Of a stretch of DNA of 64,000 bases, positions 40,934-51,069 are shown piece by piece. Each line of letters begins with the position of its first letter. Position 1 is the first letter of the stretch. A program made the translations under genes and the position numbers. The stretch spans positions 186,001 to 250,000 of the forward strand of contig NADL03000107.1 of assembly GCA_002205965.3 (NCBI GenBank). Reading direction: 5' to 3'. The DNA comes from Kappaphycus alvarezii. Lineage: Eukaryota; Rhodophyta; Florideophyceae; Gigartinales; Solieriaceae. The notes under the pieces are model-generated. The model saw nothing but the letters and a program-made list of their open reading frames with translations, had not been told where the DNA came from and did no database searches.

Positions 40934-42255
40934 ATGGCAGCACCGACCCGCCCCGCCGTCCCAACCGTCCCACACCCCCTACCTCAGCGCCGCCCGCCAA
41001 CCCTCCCCGCCGCAAACCCGCTTTCCCATCCTTGGTCGCCCCACTTCACCCAAACCTCCAACGGAGCATCAATCGCGTTGGCTCCCGTCTCGATAAACAT
41101 GGCCCAAACAGTTCGTCCAAGTGACGACCCCTCGAGATAAGCGTCCCCTTCGCAGTGCCCCCCCCTCCGGGAAGCTCTCACCGCCGGAGGATTCCCGGGC
41201 CCCGTTACCGTCGTCCCCACCGCTGACCCTCACACTGCTTTCGTATGCGCTGCCAGCGACACTCTCCGCCACACAGCAACCGCCTACGATGCCTTCCGCA
41301 AACACTGCCCGTCGTCTCTACCCTCAATCACCGTTTCCCCTCCTCCCCGGTCGTTGACCATTGCAAAACAGTCGACGTCGCCTGCTCTCTCCTCCCGACC
41401 CTCAACACGGAGCTTTCCCGCCTCATGCACCCCTCCTGTGCTTGGCGGCCTAAGCAGTACTCGACGTACTGCGCACCTCCATCTCGGACATCCTCTCCCG
41501 CTTCCCTGGGGCTCGCCCCCCTGACCCCTTCCCCCTCCCGACCCAATCAATTCTGACCCCGCCCCCATTTCTTCCGCCCCAATGCCCCCTCAACGCCGGC
41601 TGCATCCCCCTACAAGCGCCTGCGTCCCGCCGCCCCCGCTCTCGTAAGCACGGGCCACTGCCGATCTCTCCCTCTAATCAATGGAGTTAAACGCCCAGGA
41701 ACCCCGCAACGATGCCCTACTCCCGCTCATGTCTTTCCACTTCCTGTCCCTACCCTTCCTTACCTCCCAAACTCCCTCCGAGCACCTTTCCATTCCCTTG
41801 TCGCCACATCTGCCGGCGATACGTTGAATCTCGATCCACCCAGCGAAGGATGGACAGTCTCAACCAAATGCTTGCGCTAGGGAAACTCGTCTTTGGCAAA
41901 AACCGTAAGCGGGAGCCTCGCAACCACCACCGGCCGAGCTCTGTCGCCTCGCTCAGGCGCCGCATCTCTCTCGCTCGATCTGGACAATGGACCCGCCTCC
42001 TCGATGAGGCAACGGATGCATTGGCGCACTAGCTGCGCGCAAGGTCCCCCCACGCCCACCTCGTCGGAAAGATGCAAGCGCTGTTTCTTCCAAGGTTCCC
42101 CGAAGAAAGCCGCCAAGCTCTCACATCTCATGCCCCACCAGTTCCGCCAACTCCGCCAACGCCGCCAAACTTCGTGCCCTTCACCCTGACCCTGCTGCTC
42201 CTGTCACACCATGTACCCGTGGTGCTCTTCCCCGTGCGTACAAATTAACCGAAGC
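40934..42255 (+). pseudogene. N-terminal region of subfamily-2 ORF
   Basis: Proline- and serine-rich start ('MAAPTRPAVPTVPHPLPQRR'), then 'PHTAFVCAASDTLRHTATAY' and 'DAFRKHCPSSLPSI' (41.23-41.33 kb) in another frame, 'LLPLMSFHFLSLPFLTSQT' (41.72-41.77 kb) and the approach to RT 'VTPCTRGALPRAYKLTEAEV' (42.21-42.26 kb). Several frameshifts and a few stops. No APE-type endonuclease motif seen. Confidence 0.5.
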
Positions 42256-43100
42256 GGAAGTGCGTCGTGAGCTCCGGCGTCTCCCGCGCCACAGCAGCCC
42301 CGGTCCTGATGGTCTCCGTCCATCCATTCTGAAGGTCCTTTCCTTCCTCCCAGGTGGCGCGGAACCCTCACATTCAGCACTCAAATGGTTCACAGATTTT
42401 ATTAACTGCCTCCTCGACGGAAACGCCCCACCCGAGCTGAGGGACTACGTCGCCAGCGCCACCCTCATTGGTCTCCCCAAGGATGCAGCCTGCCGGCGCC
42501 TCCGGCCAGTCGCAATCGGCCTCGCAATTCGCCGTCTAGCAGGACGCCTCATCATGAAACGTATCCGCAATGACACAGCCCTCGCCTCCTATTCACAACC
42601 TCTACAGCTTGGCGTCGGTGTCCCAGGAGCAACTGAGGCAATTGCTCATGCCACGCGAGCCACCATACAGCAGCTCAGCTCTGCACAGACCCAGCATGTT
42701 CTCATACAGGTAGACGCCCGGAATGCCTTTAATTCGATTGAGCGTGCCAATATTCTGGACCAAGCAGTTGCTCGCATCCCTCAAGCCGCACTATGGATCC
42801 ACTACGTGTACGGAAAGCCCTCTAGGCTCTTTTTTGGTCGACTTCTCCTGTGGAGCAGGACTGGCACCCAACAGGGAGAACCACTAGGGATGCTACTCTT
42901 CGCTCTTGCCCTCCATCCCTTAGTGGAAGCTATTGCAAACCATTTCCCCTCTCTCCTCTTCACACGTGGTATGCATATGACGGAAAATCGTTGCGCCAGC
43001 CCCCGTTGCTAAGCAAATTCTGCTCTACCTCCAGCAACACGGCCCACAACACGGATTTCACGTTAACTTCAACCCTAGAAGACATCAGTATGGTGGTCCT
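42256..43100 (+). pseudogene. Subfamily-2 reverse transcriptase
   Basis: An open frame of 250 codons carries the fingers and palm: 'PRHSSPGPDGLRPSILKVLS', 'DYVASATLIGLPKDAACRRL', 'RPVAIGLAIRRLAGRLIMKR', 'HVLIQVDARNAFNSIERANI' (catalytic Asp in VDARNAF) and 'RTGTQQGEPLGMLLFALALH'. A frameshift near 42.9-43.0 kb then gives 'HTWYAYDGKSL', where the Y-A-D-D centre reads Y-A-Y-D. So the first Asp of the pair is lost and the enzyme would be dead even if the frame were closed. Confidence 0.92.
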
Positions 43101-44660
43101 CTCTTCACCCCAACGCCTCCCTCCCTGGCTTTCCATGCGACGTCATCACCTCGGATGCCACTACAGTCCTGGGAACCCGGTGGGCACCACATCAGCCTCC
43201 ATTACCCTCGCACGCCAAGCTCTTGTGAACGCGGAAGCCTTATGGTCCTCTCTCGTCCTCCTCAGCGATCCGCAAGTTTCGTTCCACATCCTTCGCTACT
43301 GCCCATCGTCCTCCCTCGTGATGTACTTGTTTCGAACTGCCCCGCCGCAAATAACTAACCCTCTTGCCAAATCTTTTGACAAGGGGATGCGAAGGGCTTT
43401 CGAGGGGACTCATCGCAGAGTCGACGACAATCAGTGGCTCCAGGCGTCCCTACCGTTCCGATTTGGCGGCCTACGACTCACCCCATCAAAGGATGTTAAC
43501 ATCATCGCCTTCACCACCTCCTTCCTTTCAAGTCTAAACCTCGTTAATCGACTGCTAGCAACTCCGTATGCTCGCACAGCAAGTCTCCTCGCTCCCGCTT
43601 ACGACAGGCTCTCCGCGGACCTGGACTTACCCTTGGAACTCCAATTAGAGGCACTGCTTGAGGCCATCCCCCGATTGGACACATCGACCTCTCGCTCCTT
43701 ACAACACGCTATTACTGAGCATCTGTACCAATCCCACCTGGTGAAGTTGCGCCACTCTTTTCCCGCACACCACTACAACCATCACTGCTCGCGCCTTCTC
43801 TCGGTGCAGTCCTCCACCGCCTCAGCCCCTTTCTACACCCTGCCCCTCCCATCCAATGGCCTGTACACACCTGGCGAGATCTGGCGTACGATGCTTTCTG
43901 CACGCCTCGGAGCTTCGGTCTTCCGCGGCTCGGATCCCTGCCCCACATGCCTCTCCAGCCACTCCGACGTTCTGCCTATCCTTGACGAGCTCGGACATTA
44001 CGCGGCTATATGCAAGGGTGGTATCGGGGCGGTACGCCGGCACAACCGCCTGCGCGACCGTTTATACCACGAAATCTCACACCCCGCCATTTCCTCTCCG
44101 TCAAACGGGGGCGTGTTCTCGCAGCCGATCTGCACAAGAGCCCTAATGAGCGACGAGCTCTCGACCTAGTCATTGACGATTCCCTGTTCGCCCCATCTCC
44201 CATGGCCTTGGATGTCACCATTGTCAGCCCCCACTCTGCCCCATACCGCAACTTAGCTGACAATGGTGCGTCTACTCTTGACCGTGCCGAGAAGAAGAAA
44301 GTAGCATACTGTTCTGCGGCCTGCGACCAAGAAGGCTTGGAACTCATCCCCCTGGCCATTGACATCTATGGACAGATTGGAAATGTGGTCTCAAGGCTCT
44401 CCAAGACCTTAGCAACTTCATGGCTGGGAGGCGTGGGAGACACCGTCATTCTGAGTTTCGTTCCCTACGTACACGTGTCTCATCGTTCGTCCTCCGGTAC
44501 ACGGAAGTTACGGCGAATCATCGCAAAATACGTATCACTAGCGACAGCTCTCAGAAATACTGCCTACGGTTGGGCCCCCCAACCGATTACATCTTTCAAA
44601 CATTAAAAAATGCAGCCGGGCCAGATAATCTCTGTCCCCACTTCACAACTTTACATTGAA
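43101..44660 (+). pseudogene. Subfamily-2 thumb, CCHC finger and nuclease-like motif
   Basis: 'GCHYSPGNPVGTTS' and 'VSFHILRYCPSSSLVMYLFR' (thumb), 'LPFRFGGLRLTPSKDVNIIA', 'GEIWRTMLSARLGASVFRGS', then the finger 'CPTCLSSHSDVLPILDELGH' and 'YAAIC' (43.94-44.01 kb; CX2CX15HX4C). After a frameshift: 'NERRALDLVIDDSLFAPSPM' and 'ALDVTIVSPHS' (44.14-44.24 kb), the counterpart of the P-x-D...D motif with D-L-V-I and D-V-T-I. Then 'EGLELIPLAIDIYGQIGNVV', 'RRIIAKYVSLATALRNTAYG', end. 439 codons are open at 42850-44169. Confidence 0.82.
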
Positions 44661-44712
44661 AGGTCACCACTCCCCCCTCCAAATATAGTATCCTCTCAGA
44701 ACTAACCATATC

Positions 44713-44740
44713 TTAACGAAATTTGGCTTTGCGTTAACTC
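44713..44740 (+). repeat. Dispersed 28-bp repeat at the 3' side of the non-LTR copy
   Basis: Matches the reverse complement of 33591-33618 at 27 of 28 positions. It lies just beyond the coding end of the minus-strand copy, so it may be part of its 3' untranslated sequence or a shared insertion. Confidence 0.75.
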
Positions 44741-44866
44741 TCTAATTAGGTTTGAATAGGGGTGGCAAGACTCTGCGTGTTGTGGGGCGCGACAAATTAC
44801 AGACGCGGCACACGTGGACCAAATCGCATAATTAATCTGCTGATAAAGCCGAGTCTTCACTCTTCT

Positions 44867-44949
44867 CGTCGAGCACCTGCTGCGGGTTTGCGACAGCGGC
44901 CGCGTATTCGTCGAGCACCTGCGGCGGGTTGCGACAGCGGCCGCGTATT
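44867..44949 (+). repeat. Tandem duplication of 42/41 bp in the non-LTR 3' end
   Basis: Units 44867-44908 (42 bp) and 44909-44949 (41 bp) share 'cgtcgagcacctgc' and 'gcgacagcggccgcgtatt', with a partial third start 'cgtcga'. It inserts an extra segment into the 'DEYAAAVATR' block. The one-base difference between units would alter the frame. Confidence 0.9.
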
Positions 44950-45899
44950 CGTCGATTACCTTCGACGTCGTCGCAGACGGCGATCCAAGCGAGTCGAAGG
45001 CTAGCGGCACAAACTTCCATCCCAATTTTGATCGTCCTGGGAGGGCTTCACCGGGGATGGCTGCCACTTTGCTGATAAGCTACCTATTTTTCCGTCTTTC
45101 CGCTGCAGTGGCAACGGCGCGCTTCGCGCGCTCCAAAAGGCGTGAACCCCTCTTGAATGGCGATGTTACTGTGACATCGTGCGCCACCGGGAGGGGCGGC
45201 AAGGTGTTGATCTCTCCGACCTCGGTGCACTAGGATCTCGGCAGGCCGTGCATTCAGTCCGGGAAGGTATTTCACCTCATATTGGACGCCGAATCCTGCT
45301 GCCTTGAACACTTGTCGGCCAAATATCCCCACTACGGCATTGTGCCGGTTAGTCCATCCCAGGCCTTTTTGCAAATCCCTGCATGGTCACCTCGGTTGTC
45401 CATGGGCCTGTTGCACTCCGCGCATTGCAGCGGCAGTGTCGTCAAACACGTGAACTCCCAGGTGGCGGCGTAGCATCACTGACCACATCCCATTATAGAT
45501 CCGGCTGACCACAGACGGATGTGCGGTGAAGAAAGGCTGCAGCAGGCGTCTCTAAGTATGCCTGGCGGCGGATCCTTCGCCGAATATCAGCTTCCGTATG
45601 CAGCGCGCTTGGGAACCTCTCCCATTCGTCTTCTTTCCAGAATACCTTTGCTGCCGACTTGCACCAGGCTCGATACAAAATACTGTGTGTATTATCGGGC
45701 TTGTTTGCAAGATGGCCGTGTCAGTGTTTCTGGGAGACCACCATGTCCGTCAGAGAAGCTTGGGTGGAGTCGTCGGACAAACTCGAGAAGGTGGGTATCA
45801 GCATGTGCATAGCTTTGTGCACGGTGCTGGGCGACGCCAGGATCATCGGGGCATCTCACTTGTCGGAGTCGATGATGCTGGCCGCATACGACGCTAATT

Positions 45900-47229
45900 C
45901 AGCGTTGCCATGGGGTGAATCCGTGGCCTCCGAGGCGCAACGGAAGAGCCACTTGCTGACGGACCGCACTTGTCATCGGCACGTTGTTTGACCGCGAGTA
46001 ATATTCCATCTGTTCTTGGTCAAATCCATTGCCAGGACGCTTGTTGCACTCGGCGGTGTTAGCTTCATCACATGATGTAGCTTGCATGCCGAGGCACAAA
46101 ACGGTAAGGTGGAACCGGATGCGAGCATCCCCCAATCCCGTCGATCAGCGACATGTCTTTGCATCCTGCAATTTTTATTGAGAAAGTTATCCATGAATTG
46201 AGGCGAACCGATCGGGGCGCCGAGGAGTTCAATGCCGTGGTTTGAGAAGTTGTCATCTAGGAAGCGCTGCAGCAGGGGCGTCACAGTGGCTGAGTGGCGC
46301 GGCCAGAATAGGCGTGTCTTCGCCGGGTTCAAATACAGGCCATGATCGGGCCCTGAGACATCAACAGCTCGACAAGGCAGTCGAGCTAGTGTGATTGCCT
46401 ATAAGGGTGCAGTCATCCGCATACCATTTGTAGATGGAGTTGGGTCTGATCAGAAATTTCTCTTGCTAGTGGGTGTATGACAAGGGAGAACATCAATGCT
46501 TTGCTGGATCCCCTTGTTGCATCCGTTCTTGGCTGTGGATGTCTTGTGTGGATGCCGCCGGCAAGATTAGGACGGCATTTGACGAGCATACACCATGTTC
46601 AGAAAGCGGCATAATGACGGCACTTTGGTTGGCAGGAGGTCCATCATTTTCTGTCTCGAGAAGCGGTTGAACGCATATGCGCATCCACTGATACGAGCGC
46701 GTAGTCCTCATCTTCACTTGCTGACGATCAGTCTCGGGCTTCGTGTACAATAGAATCCAGTGCGCAGTGCACTCCGTTGGCCACTCGCAGTGGAGCGGGT
46801 ATTCCCTCGTGTCTTCCAATGCCTGGGGTAGGAGCACTTTTGTCCCCAGTCGCCGCAAGGCCGTCCCAATTGCAATGGGGCGGATCTTGTCTGGCCGGGG
46901 TTGATAGGCAACAGCGTCGCAGAGGAGATAAGGGGGATTGTGTCATTTGGAGGTCTCCATGAGCTAGTCTCGTCACAACAGCTGTTAGTACCGAGATACC
47001 CGTCACCAGCTTCAGGGCTCACCCTGTGTTGGCCAGCAGGTGCAGGAGTCGCGGTGACATTCTGTCAGGGCCAGGAGCGGAGTTGGGTTCAGGCTCGGAC
47101 CGCGCGTAGAACCGTTTCCTCCGAAATGTCCACCGGGAGCGGCAAGTCTCTCGCTTCTATGGCTCTCACCGGAGACGGCGGTGCTGGGTGCAGTTTTCGC
47201 AGGCTTTCGATACTTGCGGGTCGCGCACG
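45900..47229 (-). pseudogene. Reverse transcriptase of minus-strand non-LTR copy, YADD preserved
   Basis: RT blocks across frames: 'RVANGVHCALDSIVHEARD' (46.73-46.79 kb; compare TANGVKAGLDSIVHD), 'AFNRFSRQK' near 46.64 kb, 'ERMQQGDPAKH' (46.49-46.53 kb) and 'PNSIYKWYADDCTLIGNHTS' (46.39-46.45 kb) with the Y-A-D-D centre intact. Then 'NPAKTRLFWPRHSAT', 'HGIELLGAPIGSPQFMDNF' (46.2-46.26 kb) and 'CASACKLHHVMKLTPPS', the thumb. Frameshifts separate nearly every block. Confidence 0.82.
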
Positions 47230-48950
47230 TCAGCAATGTGTGACTGGTGCAGAGTGCGCATTGCACGCCCATATTACGCATTTGCAGCAAGATGGGCTGC
47301 CCTGCGGAATTCGCTCGCGCATTGCATCGTTCTGTTGAGGACGTGGTCGGACCACTCGTTCTCTTGTTGTGGTGTGCTTGAATCGCCTCAGTCCAGAAAT
47401 CGGCCCATTTACCTGGAGAAGCGCGGCGTATTCGCTCGCGGAGTGCTTTGCTTTGTCTTGTCTTGGATTGCCACCCGGCTTCTCCCACATTAACCGTCGT
47501 AAGACTGCAGTGGGAAGTAGATGTATCCGGAGGAAAGTAGAGTGGACAACAGCAGGATTCCGTACATTGGCTGCGGCGCGAAAAAGTGAGATGAGTAAGA
47601 TGGCGAGGCTATGCAAGCAGGTCCCGGGGATGCGGTCAAAGATGTCGGAAGGCCGCAGCGGGCTGTACAGCGCATCATGTACTGAGGAAGGAGAACATTC
47701 AACGGGGAGTGCTCTTGGTTGTGGGTGGGCATATTTGCAGGGGTAGGGGAAAAGCGAAGCTGGAGGAGGTACTAGTTGCGGGATACTTAGTTCCTTATCT
47801 CCTGCAGCAGGACCACGCGAGAGCTTTGCCTTCTTCGTTTGCATGTCCAGCATGGTTGGGAAGGGGCGCGGGTGCGGTTTGTACGCTGTTCCTTTGTCGT
47901 CGCCGTAGTAGAGAGGTTCCCGGGACGATTAGAGTGGAAGTCCTTTGACCGCGGGGCCACAAATCCCTTCTGTTGCGACGCGACCCTGGTGGCTGTCTTG
48001 GCAGGCGTTGGGTCTGCAGTTGTCTGGGCTTGGAGGTTTTGCCTGTCACGGGTGGCATGGCATCCTCAGGTTCTTCTGAGCGCGCATCATTTTCTTGTTG
48101 GTCAGTTTGAGTTTGTGGGGCCGTATCAAGTTTTGGTCGCAGTGGGAATTTCAGATCCGGAAGCAGTGTCCTTGGATGCTTCAGCACCTGAGTCAATCTT
48201 TGGGGGAGCAAGGTTTTCGCATCCACGTAGAACTTCGTGATGAAGTTTCTACAAAGGCATCCCATTTTGGGAGGATTTCTGCTGCTGCGTCAACGAGGCG
48301 AGTGATTGCTCCCGCCAAGGCTTTCCAGTTTTCCATTGTTATTTCGGAGGCCACCGTCTTGAGCTTGCGACTTCGCGCGCAGCAGCGACGCAAGTGCCAA
48401 CTTTCCACTCGGTTGTGGGGAGCTCGGCGATGAGCTCAGAAAGCGAGTTTGGGGAAAGGCGAGCGCCATTGTATATGTTGAGAATCTCCCGGAGTATTTT
48501 CAAGAGATCTTGGGAGTCCTCGGCGTAGTGCACAACATTGTCCAATCTCCCGATATAAGGAGTGCGTGCTTGGGCAGGGGTACTCCAGCATCCTCAGCTG
48601 CGATTAGCAGGCTTGCCTGTGCATCTTCGTAGGCCGGCAGGGCTCCGCTACCTGGAGGACCTGCGGAGAAAGCAAGCGTGGAAATCATGGGGGCCAACGT
48701 CGGAGGTAAGCCTGTCATACCATTCAGGGGGACAGGTGCTTTCGGTGTGAGGGCGCGACTCCGGCGCGTTGGAGTCTCATCCTGCGGTGGGGTGGCCGGT
48801 TCAAGCGATCCTGTCTGCAGTCGACAGAAATCGCGCACGGTGGAGGGGACAGTAGCAACTCGCGGGCTCGTGTGAACCTTCACGATTTGTTCCCACGTAG
48901 TCGGGCGCGCCTTGGCCTTGGCCTTGGCGGCTTTCTCCATGGCAGCGAAT
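47230..48950 (-). pseudogene. N-terminal region of minus-strand non-LTR ORF
   Basis: A 146-codon open frame from 48940 begins with an Ala/Lys-rich helix-like stretch 'EKAAKAKAKARPTTWEQIVK' and continues 'GSGALPAYEDAQASLLIAAE' and 'DAGVPLPKHALLISGDWTML'. After frameshifts, 'ISLFRAAANVRNPAVVHSTF' then 'LRIHLLPTAVLRRLMWEKPG' (47.5-47.58 kb) matches the block before RT in the copy at 37.9 kb ('AAANARGEDATQRAFLHLHM' and 'LPTAVLRR'). This conserved block is useful to define the family. The ATG at 48940 is a good start candidate. Confidence 0.65.
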
Positions 48951-49120
48951 GGGTCGAGAAGTTGTGGGAGCGTTGGAGGAAGAAGAAAGAGAAACGTCCT
49001 GAGGTCCTGATCTTGATAGTGTACTGTGTCGAGCGTACGTGGAAAAAGGAGATACTGAAGGTTCCGCTTGGCCTAGGATAGGACAGGAAAATGAATAAAG
49101 ACCGTTACAAGCATTTCACC

Positions 49121-49176
49121 TATCTTAAAGTTTCCCAGACAGCTGTTTAGACATCCGTCTGGAAAACTTAAGGATA
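49121..49176. repeat. Imperfect inverted repeat (20-bp arms)
   Basis: Arms 49121-49140 and 49157-49176 pair at 17 of 20 positions across a 16-base loop. It lies just outside the 5' end of the minus-strand non-LTR copy, in AT-rich DNA without genes (49.08-49.74 kb). Could be a small nonautonomous element. Confidence 0.6.
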
Positions 49177-49839
49177 GATAAAATACATCTTCCAAGAGTA
49201 AGCCACCTTAAACTCTCCTCCATTGAGCACTTTGTGTTGCACTGGAAACAGTTGACCATGTCTTTCAAATATTAAACACCCCAAACCTTTTCCCTTAGGA
49301 GCACAGGTGAACCTATTTTTCAATGATTGAAACACTCCCAAGTTTTCCCTTGCTGCGATGACGCCGTCAGTTTCCGGGGAAGAACAGGCTAGTTCTCGTC
49401 CCTATCTCAACGCTGGTAGTAAGACATCCGGCGGCGTTCGCCGTCGTCACGGAACTTGTGAGACGTATTGCCAGCCGCGCTATAGAACGGTCTCGAAGGT
49501 GCAAGTTATTCTTTTCAGCGACACTCCGCATTGGCAGTGACCTCCAATGCAGCTGTTTGTTAGCTGGCTTCCCCTCCAATTGCTGGTAGAGTGAATAAGC
49601 CCCTGCCGCAACCTTTCACGTACACATTCACTACCACAATACTGTACAAGTCGACTGGGTATCAGCCAGCTTATCTGTTACAATAAAGGAAACCCTCCGT
49701 GCCCCCTTTCTAGATATCTAACTACCCAATTTTGTCCCCTTGCCGCTATCCAAAACCTATAACACAAGCTGTCAACGCTCCTGGTGCCCCTCTTCCAGCC
49801 CTCCCGCGATCCGGGTTTTTGATTCCAGCCCCTTGTTTT

Positions 49840-50005
49840 TGATTCCCTCGGTGCCCCTTCTACGGAAACTGTTGTTTACCGGAGAGCTTTTACCACGTGT
49901 TGCCTGGAAGTGCCACACCTTGAACGCTACTACTCGCGCGCGCTTCTACCAACGTATCAGTTATGCGTTGAGGTCGTCGATGGCTATGGCCACCATATAA
50001 CGAGC
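49840..50005 (+). pseudogene. Non-LTR retrotransposon 3'-terminal fragment
   Basis: 'FDS' / 'LIPSVPLLRKLLFTGELLPR' and 'VAWKCHTLNATTRARFYQRI' then 'SYALRSSMAMATI' parallel the end of the 36.4-40.7 kb copy ('SLGAPSPGT.. ELVPRIASKCHST.. RRRIYQRLSCTLWSS'). The DNA 'gattccctcggtgccccttc' is nearly the same as 'gattccctaggtgccccttc' at 40.5 kb. Very short, consistent with extreme 5' truncation. The DNA just upstream repeats 'tttttgattcc' twice. Confidence 0.75.
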
Positions 50006-50029
50006 CCCACTCCACGTGAACGTTCTGGA

Positions 50030-50819
50030 TGATCCAGCTAGCTCTTAATTGAGTAGTCGGTCGGTCGGTGCACTCTCTTGAAAAGGGAAAAAGTGGGGTA
50101 AATGGGGAGATTTACTCAATTTTCCTGATAACGGAGGTTGAGTGCAAAGTCGAAAGGGTTGAACATAATACCGGTCCGCGCAACAAACAGGCACCCACAA
50201 TCGCTCGATTGCGTCTGGTCCCATCCAAGGCAGGCCAATATCCTTCTCCGTGGCCGTAATAACCCCACTTTCGCGCCTTGACGCCCACTCATAGACATTT
50301 CGGGTTTTGTTTGAAATTGGGCGGCTTCCAAAATGACAGATTGGAGCTTCCCGTCACTAGATAACGGAAGAGGGTGTTCGGTACCACGGGACTATGGACC
50401 TGTTTCTTTGGGACGGGCAACCTTGACGAATACCATTCAAAAGCAACGCCCTCCTTGCGCGCCATTCCCGGTTCGTTCAATGTGCTCCGGTGCGAGTGGT
50501 GGCAGTACTGTGGACAAGGGTATCGACGAGATCGGCGCATCGAGATCACAGCGTATTGATCTGCACGTGAAACCCGCTAGACCGGTGGAAGTAGCCGCGC
50601 CCGCACCCGACGATATGCCGCACGGGGCGGGCGCCGAAGGCGACGAAGTGTCTGAGCGCTGCAGTTGTTGGGTTAAGTGATGAAAAGGATTAGTGAAAGG
50701 AACGGGGAGAACAAAGCAGTACGAGGTTGGATAAATGTTTTTACCATTGCACGAGATTAAAGAGTAATAGAGAGCTTACGCACAAAGAATTCAGAAATAA
50801 AACTGCCAAATTTCAGCAA
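50030..50819. other. Stretch with one unassigned open frame
   Basis: Plus-strand 50333-50680 is open for 115 codons ('GGSTVDKGIDEIGASRSQRI', 'EVAAPAPDDMPHGAGAEGDE') and begins at an ATG, but no domain is recognised and a competing frame exists. A short 'cggtcggtcggt' microsatellite lies at 50.06 kb. Confidence 0.25.
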
Positions 50820-50821
50820 TA

Positions 50822-50846
50822 CAGTGCGCCTAATAAATATAGAAAC
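50822..50846 (+). repeat. Left outer terminal repeat of the Tc1/mariner element
   Basis: 25 bp starting CAGT, pairing with 52376-52400 with one mismatch (fifth base). The core 'taataaatatagaaac' (50831-50846) recurs directly at 51004-51019. Confidence 0.93.
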
Positions 50847-51000
50847 CTTAAAATCTAAGGCATATTTAGACAATACGGAATGAGGATAGAACGCAAACAA
50901 CCCTTACTTACCTACAGAGACTGAGAATGTACTATAGAGGCCAGAGAACTAGTATCTACTCTCCTATTTCCAAAGGAAAGAAAAAATTTAGATGTGTAGT

Positions 51001-51025
51001 GGATAATAAATATAGAAACTATAAA
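51001..51025 (+). repeat. Left inner repeat of the Tc1/mariner element
   Basis: 'ggataataaatatagaaact' continuing 'ataaa'; pairs with the reverse complement of 52196-52220. It contains the same 16-bp core as the outer repeat, 173 bp further in, giving the IR/DR arrangement in which the transposase binds two sites per end. Confidence 0.9.
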
Positions 51026-51069
51026 CAGAAATACACAAAAAGTAACTAAGAAGAAAACTAGAACATAGC

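Larger units (their letters stand above)
40934..44660 (+). mobile_element. Non-LTR retrotransposon, subfamily 2
   Basis: Plus-strand copy beginning about 220 bp after the end of the preceding element (first ATG 40934) and ending near 44.66 kb, 42 bp before the 3' end of the opposing minus-strand copy. Same overall plan, but its sequence differs enough from subfamily 1 (finger CX2CX15HX4C, different terminal block) to be a separate subfamily. Best-preserved non-LTR copy: 250- and 439-codon open frames. Confidence 0.83.
44702..45899 (-). pseudogene. Non-LTR C-terminal region, minus-strand copy
   Basis: 'ADIRRRIRRQAYLETPAAAF' (45.54-45.6 kb), the region of 'MLRRHLGVHVFDD'-like sequence and finger relics near 45.4-45.48 kb, 'KGLGWTNRHNAVVGIFGRQV' then 'FKAAGFGVQYEVKYLPGLNA' and 'RPAEILVHRG' (P-x-D has become P-A-E) at 45.23-45.37 kb. 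Then 'LGWKFVPLAFDSLGSPSATT' and 'SKVIDEYAAAVAT' (44.95-45.02 kb), interrupted by the tandem duplication, and the terminal 'RVKTRLYQQINYAIWSTCAA'. The end matches 31.45-31.8 kb and 25.9-26.2 kb closely. Confidence 0.78.
44702..48950 (-). mobile_element. Non-LTR retrotransposon, subfamily 1, minus-strand copy, near full length
   Basis: About 4.25 kb, opposite to the two plus-strand copies and tail to tail with the second. Starts at 'MEKAAKAKAKARPTTWEQIV' (48.94 kb) and ends with 'YQQINYAIWSTCAASVICRA' (44.78-44.84 kb). Same block order as the 36.4-40.7 kb copy; an internal 41/42-bp tandem duplication near the 3' end is private to it. Many frameshifts. Confidence 0.82.

Noticed and set aside
47709-48433. 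Plus-strand open frames of 79-133 codons
   Set aside because: Shadows of the minus-strand non-LTR ORF, which has homology to the copy at 36.4-40.7 kb.
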